In this document: positions 24,110 through 36,100 of the stretch, piece by piece
How the letters are laid out: each line of letters starts with the position of its first letter
How positions within the stretch are numbered: position 1 is the first letter of the stretch
Source of the DNA: Desmodesmus armatus
Taxonomy: Eukaryota; Chlorophyta; Chlorophyceae; Sphaeropleales; Scenedesmaceae
Length of the DNA stretch: 64,000 nt
NCBI GenBank assembly: GCA_007449985.2
Contig: VIIQ02000657.1
Span: 62,001-126,000, forward strand
Direction: 5' to 3'
Made by a program: the position numbers and the translations under genes
The notes under the pieces: generated by a model
What the model saw: the letters and a program-made list of their open reading frames with translations, nothing else
Told to the model about the DNA's origin: nothing
The model's database searches: none

Positions 24110-27100
24110 AGTCACTAGGCCGACGACCCCCTAACCCGGCTACCCCACCCCCTAGCCAGGCACTCCAGCTAGGGGGCGGGCCAGCCCCAGCTAGGGTGCC
24201 AACGGCCAGCTAACCCTGGCTAACTGGGCCAGGGTGTGGCCACCCCAAGCCGGGGGCCGACCAGCCTTGGCCAAGGGTCACCATGGAGTTACATGTCAAA
24301 CTGACTATTAATTGAGCTGTACTGTGGTGAACGCTGCATGCTGGGGTGGTGTCCTTCATAAGATGGTGCAACGAGCATGGCAGTTTGCCTGGGGCAGTTG
24401 TTGTAAGGGTGCCACCATGACAGTGTCGTCATCATGACCAACATGTCAAGGGGCACTGCATGATGGTTGGCCGTGACGCCGCATGCATGCAACCGCCTGA
24501 TGGTGTCGGGCCGGTGTTTGCTCACAAGTTCACAAGGAGGCAAAGTGAAAGGGTGGTGTGTTGGGGCCCCTGGCATGGCTAGCAATGGACGAGTGACCCT
24601 GCCACTGTTGCAGGCATCCTGATGCAGAACACACTGTCTGTGATGAGCCTTGCATTACATCCTTTCAGAAACCTGCTTTACAAACACCAAATCCTCAGGC
24701 AAGTGTTGCAATGACAACACTGGCATCCACACCTGCAGTGTTCAACACTGTACCCCGTCACCTGTGTTTGTCAATCAGCACCGTTCTCCTGTGCCATATT
24801 GGCCCTTGTGCAGCCATTCACAACCTATTGTCACAGCTAGACATCTTTCTTTTGAGGCAGTGGCGTTGTCGGACCCCCCACCCAGGAGCTGTTTGCGGAG
24901 TCAAACGTGCATCAATCAATAACAGCCACACCTATAGCTATGTTGGGGCCCTAGGGCATTGCAGACCCTCCTCTCCATCAACTTGTCACGTTGTGGTCAT
25001 CCTGATGCTCGCTGTCGTGCCTCAAGGTGCTGTTCAGCATCAACCACCTGCAGAACCTGCAGCGTTGTGCTGTCCACCTCTACCGGACTCGTCAGCCAGC
25101 AGGCTCCTTGCTAGAGTATGCCTCGCTTCTGCATTGAGTCGCTCCTTGGCCCTTCAGGACGCTCGATGGGCCGTCAGTCCCCGTGAATCACTCTGCCACG
25201 GGGATGGCGATCACGAGGGACTAGATATATATCCCTAATTGGCGCGGCAACACGTGACAGCTGTTCACCGATGTACAGGTAGTGTGGCAGCATGATTCAT
25301 CATCCGCGCTGCAAGTGTGGCACATGCAGCTGTCCCTGGACCACAGCCTCCAAAGGTCTATAGGACACTGCACATGCTAGCAGAGCTGTCACAGTATGGC
25401 CAGTCGGCTACACTCTCAATTTCACTGGAGCCACCCATCAACAGTTGCAGACAGTGTGTGTGTAGATGATGGCAGATGTCTGGATCGACAGCCTGTCAAC
25501 CTGCTGATAGGCTGGCCAGCCCACAGGGTCAGGTGCATCTTGCTGGCAACATGCAACAGTGCACACAGTGGAGTCGGCAATGTTGAGCAGCACACGGCCT
25601 GCATGCTATGAACCACACCATGCTCCCTGTGCACCACAGTACACACACTGACGGTTGCAGCTGCAGCTGCCTAGCGACAACGTTGGCGCAACCACCATGT
25701 CCTACGTAGGGCATGTATACATGTTGTAACTTCAAAGGAGCAAACTGTGCTAGTAAGAGTAGGCCGCTGCCATAGGAGCACAGCACATGCTTGGGAGGTA
25801 TGAAGGACTTCTGCCTGGATGGAAGGACCGGCATATGATCCATTTGGACAGCCTGGCAGCCCACCAAGCACGATTGTGACACTCAAGACATATACGATGT
25901 TTCAGGCACCTGGTGATGCGCCTCAACCGCAGATCACAAGCCAGCGTTCATTCAGGTATAGGCTCAGCTTATACCTGGCTGGCAGGCCTGGCTGAAACAT
26001 TTTGCACAAACAAAAGGACGACAGCAGGTTTGTGTGCGTTGCACAAAACGCAAAAACACTCAGACAATAAGCTGTTGCATTGTCCCACTATGACTCAAGA
26101 TCTATCATATGACTACAGCTGCTGGCCCCGTGAGGCCGGCCATTCAACTAGTTTTTGGATAAACATAACCAGCATTCAACCACCCACAGAGATCACAGCA
26201 GTGATGCACCCTCCACAGGTGTGCTGAAGCATGGGGCGGGGGCTGGTGCCTTGGGTGTACGTCACTGCTTTCTCAGGGTCTGCATTTCAAGGTTTGGGTA
26301 GGGCTGGAAGTCATGACAGTCGCACGAAGCAGCAGGAGTGCATGCCTAGCAGCTGGTTGAGTGTGAATGCAGTCCAGTGTGTTGGTTTGCAGTCAGGGTG
26401 ATACCTATGACAGTCACTGAACTGATCATGTGTATGGAACCTGGCCTGTTGCAATGCTTACAGGAGATGCCAGAAGGTGTACTTTCGCTGCTGCAGCCTT
26501 GGGCAGCTCACATTACACACCAGACCAGGGCTGTCGTCTATGCCCAAAGCAGCCAATTTCGCAGGAGAAGGTAAGCTTGTAAGCTCGTTGTGGAGCTGGC
26601 AGTGGTGTTTGACAAATCGCCTGTGTCGCTTGGGTGCCATGGGGCTGCAGTGCAACTGCGTACAAAGTTTAGAGCTTCACACATGTAGCTATGCCAAGTC
26701 TGCCATGCACAGTACCTGCTTATGCTGTGGTAAGGTGGAGTGCGTGGTGCGATCCATGGTCAGCAAGGTTTGATCAGGAGAGTACTGCATGTTGTCACAG
26801 CTGTTGTGGCAATGCATGCACGTCCTGTCACATTGCTTACGGGCTGCTGCTGCTTTGCCCTCTGCAGCCAAGCAGCGCATTGAGCGCTTCAAGGACTACC
26901 TTGAGGCAGACGTGTGCCCAGATGATCTGTTGGAGATTCCTTCAGGGGCCTTCCAGGTGCCTACAAATTCCTGAAGGCTTGGTGTGAGCTGAACACAGTC
27001 AACAAGAGCAAGCACTCAGGCCATGTGGTTCAAGGCAATGCTGCACACCACAAAGGTGCAGACATGAGGTGAGGTGTGCTACAACCCGCATGACGTGTGC

Positions 27101-28944
27101 TGAAAGCATTGATGATAAGCTACAGTGCGGGTGACACGGCAGCAGCAGACTCTGCTGACTCTGCAGATCAGTTTGAACTGGCAGGAAGTGCCTGATTGTG
27201 CCACACTGTTGCACGTTTGCCAGGCCGGCTCTTCAGCCCTGTATCGCACTCTGTGTGCATCATCTTCTGCATTCCAGCTCAAGCAGACATGCCCAAACAT
27301 CTGGAAACTTTGCATGTACATCACCCATTGACTCAGCGGCTGCACTGACGGTTGTGCTTTCCTGCCATGTATGCCCGTCGGCCGCTGACACTGATCACAG
27401 GGATTCAAGGCAGACATGGCAGCTTCCATGACAAGCCTCAAAGTGTGTTGTGATGGACTGCTGTTTCAGCAAGCCCGCCATACCGGCAGCCAGTAGTCAG
27501 CAGTGTCTTGGGAAGTTTTGGCAGCGCAGCCGCAGCGGCAGACAGTTGATGTAGGAGTTGTAATTGTTGGGCTGAATGCAGCGGTGGTGGCCGGCAGGCA
27601 GTTAGGGGCAGCCTATCTCCCTGTTGTTTGACACTTGTGGGAGAATTGAGCTGTGTGCTGGTGCCGGGAGTGGTTGTGAGTGCTGCAAATGCAGGTTGTC
27701 CTAATTTTGTTTTGCAACATGTGTTTGCAATTAACAACACAAAGGGATCACAACGGGCTGGGCAGCAATGGCACTGCACCAATTGGTGCTGCTCTTTACT
27801 TGAGAGAGTCTGACTTCTTTACTGAAATTGCGGCACTATGTCAGCGGTTGCTGCCAAGTCACTACAAACCCAAGCAGGGCTAGTCACAACAGACTCTTGA
27901 GTGCTCAACTGTCATTCTGGAGCAAGCGCATAGCTCCGTGAGCAGATGCGATCAACTTGGGGAACTCACTTTGAGCCCGATTCATGAACTACACTAGACT
28001 AGATACAACAACACACTAGCAAAACACTGGCCGATGCTCTCGTCTCGACAAGAAATCACAACCCACCGTCACTGCTGCTAAGCACACCCCAAAACAGCAC
28101 ATACAACACATGCCCAGCAACAGACCATCAGACAGGGTGACTATCCTCTCCCTTTGTTCTTTCACTTCCTCAATATCTCACTTGATCTTGTCACATGTGC
28201 AACAGCTGCAAATGTTTGAAACAGGTGCCAGTCACACAAGGTCACACGTTGGAGGAGGGCCAGCAACAGGGTGTCATAAGCCTGCACTGGGGCAGGGGTC
28301 GACCCCCCTCTCCTTTGCTGTGCTGACATCTTGTTGCTGCGCTGTTCTGCAGGTATGTTTCTTGTGCTTTTGCAGGCAGAGTGTTGCTATTGTTGACATC
28401 AGCCCAGCTCAGCAGGAGGAACAGCCAGCATGACCCAGCACCAATGATCACAGTGGAGCTTTTGATGCAACATCCAGCCCAGCAGGAGGGCAGCAACTGG
28501 CCAGGCACCTTCAGGTCACAGTGAGCCAAGGGTTGGGGGGGCCCCGAAGCTCGTCTAGCCGCATTTGCACATGCATATGCATCACTTACTACTTCTTTTC
28601 GTTCACAGACACGGCAGCTTCAGCCTCTGCGATCTTATTACAACATAGCACAAGCAGTGCCACACAGCCGGCATTGTTGCTAGGAGCGTTGTGCACAATG
28701 GCTGGCCATAGCTGGGCATACCCCAGCATTCATCACAGCCATAGCCAGCATCCACCAGAGACATAGCCAGCGCTGGCTGAGTGAGGCTGGGGCCACCCCC
28801 TAGCCGGGGGTAGCTGCCCCAGCCGGACAACTCTGGCTAGGCTTGGGCTACCCTGAGTGATGTTTGATTTTGGCTAGGTAGCCAGCTACCCCGGGTCACT
28901 GGAAAAAGGGGTAGCCGGCTAGGGGGGGTGTCGGCCTAGTGACT
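24110..28944. mobile_element. Candidate 4.8-kb DNA transposon with terminal inverted repeats
   Basis: The left end starts AGTCACTAGGCCGAC and continues with CCCCCTAACCCGGCTACCCC. The right end is its reverse complement with few differences, giving inverted termini of about 38 bp (24110-24148 and 28906-28944). Subterminal blocks at both ends (24150-24285 and 28775-28905) are dense in CTAGCC/GGCTAG and AGCCGGGG words. Minisatellite sequence lies on both outer sides, consistent with insertion into that array. No transposase is recognisable inside, so it would be non-autonomous or degraded. Part of 28596-28640 (a stretch around GCAGCTTCAGCC) recurs near 49655 downstream of SRP72. I could not identify a clear target-site duplication. 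Confidence 0.6.
26393..26956 (+). CDS. Two possible exons of an unidentified gene inside the candidate element
   Basis: Segment 26393-26570 follows TTGGTTTGCAG and ends at AAG|GTAAGC; it reads MTVTELIMCMEPGLLQ and onward without stops. Segment 26868-26956 follows CCCTCTGCAG, ends at CCAG|GTGCC and reads KQRIERFKDYLEADVCPDDL. Both have good splice borders and coding-like composition, but their phases do not join directly, so I do not link them with confidence. A third open segment near 27173-27330 ends in a stop. Nothing in them matches a family I recognise. They may be remnants of a captured host gene or a degraded element protein. Confidence 0.25.
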
Positions 28945-30155
28945 GCTGTCCTGCAAGGCTGCATGTGCAGGTGTGCTGGCCTTGGGTGGCTGCTGATAAC
29001 ACAGTGGCTGATAAGGCTGGGGTGCACCTGCAGAGAAGCAGCAGCACAACCAGCCTCAAGTCAAGGCCAATTACTGCCAGGCCATGACTGTGGTGGATGG
29101 CAGCGGCACTACTGCTGGTGGCTGCATCATGAGTCAGACTCCCATAAAAGTTGAAGGTGCATAGCTGTGTGATGCAGGCATGCAGCACATCGCATGCATG
29201 AGATTGTTGGCGCTATTATGTCAGGCCCAGCCCCCGGTGACGAGGGCTCTGCCACAGCTGGCAGCTGCAAAGCAAGACCACTGGCAAGGGCAAAAATATC
29301 ATGTTGCCCCTGCCCATGCTGATGGTCGTCACGACCGAGTCGTGCTGATGACAGTGTCACTTCAAGTCCAAGGTTATCATGCGACATTGTCACTTTTGGT
29401 GACAACAGTGCCTTCTGCGGCTGTCAAGCTTGCAGGCGTCGGCAGTGAGCACCACTTCAGACAGCACATCCGAGTCGGCAACTCGTTAACTAGAACAGAG
29501 CAGTTGTCACGGTGTGCAGCTGCTGTACGCAGCAGCTGGCAGCAACCCTGCAGCACAGAAGCCAACATTCCGATGATGGCGCGGCTGCCTGACAGGTGTT
29601 TGTGGCCTGTCATGCACACCATGTGTGCTGTTGGAGGATGCGGGGCACTTCGCTTGCTGTTGCTGCAAAGGCCTGCCGGCTCAAGCACACGTGATTTGAC
29701 TGGCATGGCTATGCCAGCCTTAAGTGCTGCCCTCCAAAGGGCGTGTGTACACAGCAGGCAGATCATAGCCACAGCAAGCTCCATGTAGCTGCTGCTGACA
29801 GAACCTGTGGTGCAAGCATCTGCAACAGCAGCAGCCAGAGCGCTGCGTGTGGCCGCCTAAAACTGACAGTGTGTAGGATGACTCATCCAGTGTGGCAGGC
29901 CGGCTCTCAAGGCACCTCCACACAAATTGAGCCAGTAATTTGCTGGCACCATTGCGTTTCGGTTTGTTTCACGATTTGCTTCACAACTTAGGTACGTCAA
30001 ACCTTGGATCGCGATTGGGCAGGTCGGTGGAATTCCACACACAAGGTAACGAGGTTCAACCGTCGACCATCCCCCACCATCCACAGAACGCCCTTGCTGC
30101 CTCACGTAACTTTTCAGAGTTTGCGCGTACGTGTGATCAGCGGTCCGTTCGTCCG
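28945..30155 (+). other. Region upstream of gene C
   Basis: It starts with a minisatellite remnant (28945-29000). ORFs of 202 aa (plus, 29180-29788) and 135 aa (minus) overlap here but have no domain or splice support and are probably chance. About 29940-30155 is open in gene C's frame but has no ATG before 30156, and is likely C's 5'UTR. Confidence 0.45.
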
Positions 30156-33100
30156 ATGCACCATCGCCCGGGCGGCAGCAGTATGTCGCAACTGCTGCCA
30201 ACAAATTTGGTCCCCATCCGCTTGCTGATTGCCACCCTGTTCCTAGCCAACATCGTTGCCGGACAAGGTCCACCAAGCCCTTTCCCAGTCGTTACCTGCT
30301 CCGTTCTGCTTGAAGGCAATGGCACAGCAGGACCTGAGAAGGGGAGCATCCGCTGCAGCGGGGGTAGCATCAAGGCAGCAGCAGATGATCCAGCAGTGCT
30401 GAGCATCGTCCAGCGCAACAGCAGTGGGGTAGCATGGCAGGATGACAACTGTGGCATGGATCCAGGCTTGTGCATGCTGGTGATATGCGGGGTCAACGAC
30501 GCCAGTGCAGCACCACTGCAGGTCAACCTGTCTGTGCATGGAGTGGTGGACATTACAGAGGAGCGCTGGGGTGCAGTGTGCATCGCTGGTAACATCACAG
30601 CAGTCCTGCAGGTGGGGGCACCAAACACATGCCCAGGCACATGCGTCCACGCTGGCAGATGTCATGACATCTGATCAGAACAATGGCACCGTGCAGCAGC
30701 GACATGTACCTGAACACAGCATGCGCCATGATCATGATCAGGCTGCAAGAATGCAATTGCAGTTTGGAGTGACTAGCAGCCGAGCCATCACTAACTGTCC
30801 CATTGGCTATGTTGGACAGTCTCGTCACAGCAAAGTACCGTTGATTCAGGAATGGTGTTGGCTCAGCCATGCGGCATGGCTTGCACAGTTTGCTCTAGTG
30901 GCCTTCAAGGCGGCCTTGGCCAACTGAGCCCACACCGTGTGTGGACGCAGCCGCTGCACAAAGACGCGGCGTCCGGGGACGCTGCAGCGACTGTGGGCGT
31001 TATCATGTGGATGCCGCCAAGATACAGTGTGTGTCCATGCAAGAGTGCCACCGTCAATGTCATGTTTGACAGACAGGCTGGACATGCTAGCATGCAGTCT
31101 CAGACTGGCTGATTGGGATCAGCTTGGTCTGTGTGTTGCGTCTGCGCTTGTGCAGGCACCCAATGTCACAGGCAACCGTGTTGCGGGGCTGGTGATCAAC
31201 GGGTCTGCTGATGTCACAATCTCAGATGGTAACTTCAGCGACAACTGGGATGCTCCTTGGGGCGGTAATGCCATGGTTGTTGGCGGCTCTGCAGTGGTAC
31301 GTGTGGTGCAGTCTTCCTTTCGCAACAATGGAGGATGGAGGAGGACAGACAAGGTTGCAGGTACCGTACCTGCACGGTGCAAGGACCGCGGCTACAGCCA
31401 TACTCAGCCGTGGCAGTACTGCACTGGTGACAGTGTGTTCTGCACTATCACTCAGTAGCACTGTTCCCCAGTGGGCAACACAGTGGGCAACACTCCGCAC
31501 AGTGACGCTAAGTCAACAGGACCATGTGCCATACTGCGTTGCCCATGTGCGTGGTGCTTTCTGCAGGCGCTATATGGGTTTGCGAAAGCGCACAGCTATT
31601 TCTGCAGGAGAGCAACTTTGACAATTGCCGGATGGACTATGGTACCGGAGGTGCTTTGTATGTTGAGGATGGCGCATGGTTGACAGCCACTGACTGCCTG
31701 TTCACCAACAATGTCGGAAAGTGAGTGCCGTTCATGCCTAGTATGCAGAGGCTGCTGCGTCACCACCACAGATGCACCTGTTCTCAACAGCAAGGGGGCC
31801 CATGCTTTTTGGGAGAACTTCATCCAATGAAGCTGTGTGACACAGCTAGCTAGCTATAACTTCTTTCTTTCTCAACTGATATCAACATTCTTGAGAGGTC
31901 CCGCTGTCATTTCCAGGTGGGGCGCTGTCATCTACGCAACAGAGAGCACAGAGGTCAACCTGACCAGGTGCACTCTGAATGGCAACTGGGGAAGCTTTGG
32001 AGGTACGGGCCTTTTGGAGGCAGGGGCGCTGTTACTTCACTGATTGATGCCATCGGCGGCTGATGCGGCAATGCCAGTTGATCTAGCAAACTGAGCAGAC
32101 TGCTGCCACTCCCGTGCGTTGGTATGACTCATGATAACTGAATCATCAACAGTCAGCCTGCCAGGCATGCATGTGGCTGAAAGTTCATAGAGTACAGATG
32201 CACCGGCGGGAACAGCCGTACCTTTTGAGGACTGGCAGGTGAGCAACCAGTGCTATCCACCACCATTGACTCACTCACTCACTCATTGTTCGTTACATTG
32301 AGATCCCCGAAAAGGCCCAGCCCACACCATGTAAGCGCAGGGACCAAAACCATGTCCCTTCAATGCGCCACCTCCATTGATCCTGGGCCATATCATTGTG
32401 TTTGCGCTCCTGCAGGTGCACTCTTGTCTGAAGGCAACAGCACCATCAGAGTGACAGACAGCCTGATGGAGTCAAACTACGTCTTGGACTATGACAACCA
32501 CGCAAGTGGTGGCGCATGTTTTGTGAACGAAACTGGGGCGCTGGTGCTGACCAACACATCGCTGCATAATAATAGCGCTGACTACTCAGGTGGTGCTGTG
32601 GCAATGGGGAGCATCAAGTAAGCTTTGCTTTTCAAAGCCAAATTTAATTTGAAGGCAACTTTGACACTATCACATGGGGTAACGTAAGCAGGTTCTTCTA
32701 ATACGTCTGCATTCTGGTGGCTAAGCAAGCTGTGCTTTTGCACACCCTGACGTCTTTGGCTCTGCTTGTCTTCTAACAGCACCACATGGTGCATGCTGCG
32801 CTGCTATTCATGTTGGTTGCACAACTCCCTGTCTTTAGCAGCTGCCTGTTTGAAGTTATCCCAACAAAATTGGTGGCTGCACTGCAGTGCATCTGCTGTA
32901 GATCATGATGAAGTGTCACACATGCGGCACATGTTTTTGGCCGCATTTTTGGCTGCAGCGCCAGTTTGAAGTTGGGACAAGGCGTACAGATCACAGGAAA
33001 CATAGCGCAACGAGTGAGTCACATGGGCACAGAGTGCCAGCTTTGCTGGGGCTGACCATTACACTGGAATAGCTGACTCAGCCTTGGAATAGCTGACTCA

Positions 33101-36100
33101 GCCGTGACGGTTGCCACATAGTATGCTGGTGCATACATGACATGCTAGTAGCCTGATGAGCAACATCTGTTCTATCAGTGTGAACATGTTGAACGTTCTC
33201 AGGGTGTGCAGTCACCTTCTTCAAGAAGGTGAAGTTCATGGGTTGTCGCTGCTGTAGGGAGGCGGGATATTCATTGTGAAGGAGCTGGACAACATGACCC
33301 ATGCAGCACTTGTCACCATACGCAACAAGGCAGTGTGAGTAGCTGAGCCATCACGCAATACCTAATATGGCATATGAAGTACACACTATGTCGCATGCCT
33401 GCGGCAGGACCCACACTGTAGTACACTGTCACAGTGCCGGGCACCCCCTTTTTGACAGCAGCTTCATCGCCCTAGAGCCTAGATGGGCATGATATTGTTG
33501 ACGCTCCAGCACTAGACCGACAGCTCTTCTTGTTTGATTGCATTGCCGGTCAAGGCAGCCGAGACGACATCTGTACTGATGGCCCGCATCGGAAGCTAGC
33601 ATTGACTGCCAGTCGTACGGCAGCTTGCAGTCATCCCTACATCACGGGCATGCCCGAGCATTTGCACACGGTCTGTGACAGTCATGCCTCAAACCCATGA
33701 CCATGCCTTTGTACCGCCTTTCACGACATCTGTGTACATTTGCTGTCACTGCGTCCTGCAGCATCAGCGATGACATTGGTGTGGATCTGGTGGACCTGAG
33801 TTTGCTGAGTGAGGCAGTTGTCCCTGCCTTCGTGCCCCGGCTGGGTGACAACAAGGGCATGCTGCCTGTGCGGCTGAAGCTGACTGGAGTGGGGGGCTTG
33901 CCTGGATCAGCCGACATCCAGGTGGGTGGCCTATCTTAAGGCTGAAATGCTTAGCCTGGGGCGCGGGCACCTATGGCATGCTGTTTCTCACATAGTATGT
34001 TGAGACTGAAATTGAACAGGGACTGTTGGCTGTACCGGCACCACCATTGGCAGTTCTAGAAGTGAGTGGCTTGGCAAGTCGTTGCATGGGTGCAGTGCTG
34101 TCCCACCTTGCTGTACTGAGCTGACGCGCACTGCGCGTAATGCTTACACTGGCAGAAACAAGGCTGTCATTGAGCTGACCGCCCGGCCCGGGGCCCAAGG
34201 CAGTGCCACGAGGCTCGCAGCACTTTCACTGGCGTACGGTACGCCAGTGGGCCAAATAAGAGAGAGCATGAGACTCTGACGGGCACTGTGAGCAGCTGAC
34301 TGGCTGCTTGTAAGCATGCTGGCTTTGCAGGCAAGGTGTGCCACTGAGTGCAACTCACATGCCATGACAGTGTCCAAAGCGCAGCTGCACAAGTTTCATA
34401 GTGCTTTGTCTCGATGCTTGCAGGCTGTGCTTGACAACCGCCCGGTGGCTCGCAACTCCTCTGACCCTGTCACTGGGGAGGGCCTGCTGAACATTAACCT
34501 GCAGAGGCCGCCTGGCACCTACAACCTACTGTTTGAGGTCATGGGCATGAATGCAGAGCTCAACACCAATTTGACCGTCACCGTGGCTCCCTGTGGCCCT
34601 GGGGAAACATTCGTTGAAGGTATGCACCGTGCATAGGCAGTGCCTAGTGCTGTAATGCACTGCAAGCTGCTTTGCCTCTTACAGCTTTACACACTGTTCC
34701 ACAAGCAAGACAGCAGCCTGCTGACGGCCTGAGTTGACTCAACTATGCTTTCACCAAAATGTTTAGTAAGTGTGGGCACAAGGGAAGAGCTCTATGCACT
34801 CGAGTGCATTGCCCCATGCAACACACGCATGAGTTGTTCAACACAGTTGGCAACACAGCAGCCATGCCCTGCCTGCCCGCATGTGGACTGAAGCATGCAG
34901 GTCAGAAAGCATCACAATGTGTGTGTATGTGTGCGCCGCAGGTGAAATGGCCTGCAACACTTGTCCCAAGGGCTCTTTCACGCTGCAGCAGGAGGCAACA
35001 GAATGCAAGCCCTGCCCTGCCAACGCCGTGTGTGACGGTGGCGGTATCATACCAGCCCGAGGGTTTTGGTCCAGTTCGTTGCTGTCTAAGCAGATTCACA
35101 GGTAAGCCGTGCATGTCCACCATGACATGTCGACTTGGAGCCATGCACCATGCGCTTCCAATGGAATGGATACTGCTCGATGCGTGGTACCCACCATGTG
35201 CCCTGTGGAGGACAGCGCGCATCAGGCACATCATGTGCAGTGCTGCTAGCATGATGCTGACAGCAGGAGGCCTGCAAGTATCTAGGGTGTGACACCATAC
35301 GTCTATGCAGCACTCTGCCAACCTAGACATCAACTTTGCACTTTCAACGAGGCTGCGGCGGTGTATTGCATGCCTTGTCGACCAGAATATGCGCACTTTG
35401 CCCAGCAGTAGCCTTGCACCGCTCACTGCTGCAGGCAACTTCTAAATGCCCATGTCCGTGCTGGCATCACATATACCATGTACGTGGCTGACTTGCTCTG
35501 CAGGTGCCTGTACCCGCCAGCCTGCAGACAGGCCCACAGCAACGAAAGCTCACTGCTCTACCAACAACACCTTTGGACAATGCTACCCAGGCTGCCTTCC
35601 TAGCAGCACAGTGCATGGAGGGGCATGAGGGCAACTTGTGCGGGCGCTGCTCTAAGGGCTATGGGCCTCAGATGTCTGCTACCCTACAGAAGTGCCAGCC
35701 GTGTGCCAGCAGAAGCCGGGTGATATCAGCATACCTCTTTGCCGCCATTGCCAGCACGCTGGTGATCAAGCTGCTGTGCATCCTGCACGCATACACCGCA
35801 GAACAGGATATTGCGCGTACCGCGTCCAGTATGTCTGGTTCACCCAGCCGAGCTGGGTCGAGCGCCCCTCCTGTTAGCAAACCATCTGCTGAGTCAGCAC
35901 CGCATGCAGAGTCTTGGCCTGCTGCCAGCAGTGCGATCAGCTCCACAGGGCAGTCTCTGACTACGGCGACTCCGTTGGCAACTGGTAAAGACACAAACAA
36001 AGCCAGCGGCACAAGCGCTGGCGGACTGCCGCAGAATCTAGGCAGCGGGACCTGCGGTGCTGGTGGGACGCCAGCTTGGCTGAACGCCCCGCCTTGCGGG

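Noticed and set aside
23226..24134. Long overlapping ORFs (283 aa minus, 219 and 209 aa plus)
   Set aside because: They read through minisatellite units whose length differences shift frame between units; no splice or domain support.
29180..29788. 202-aa plus ORF upstream of gene C
   Set aside because: No recognisable domain, overlaps a 135-aa minus ORF, and lies in repeat-flanked intergenic DNA.
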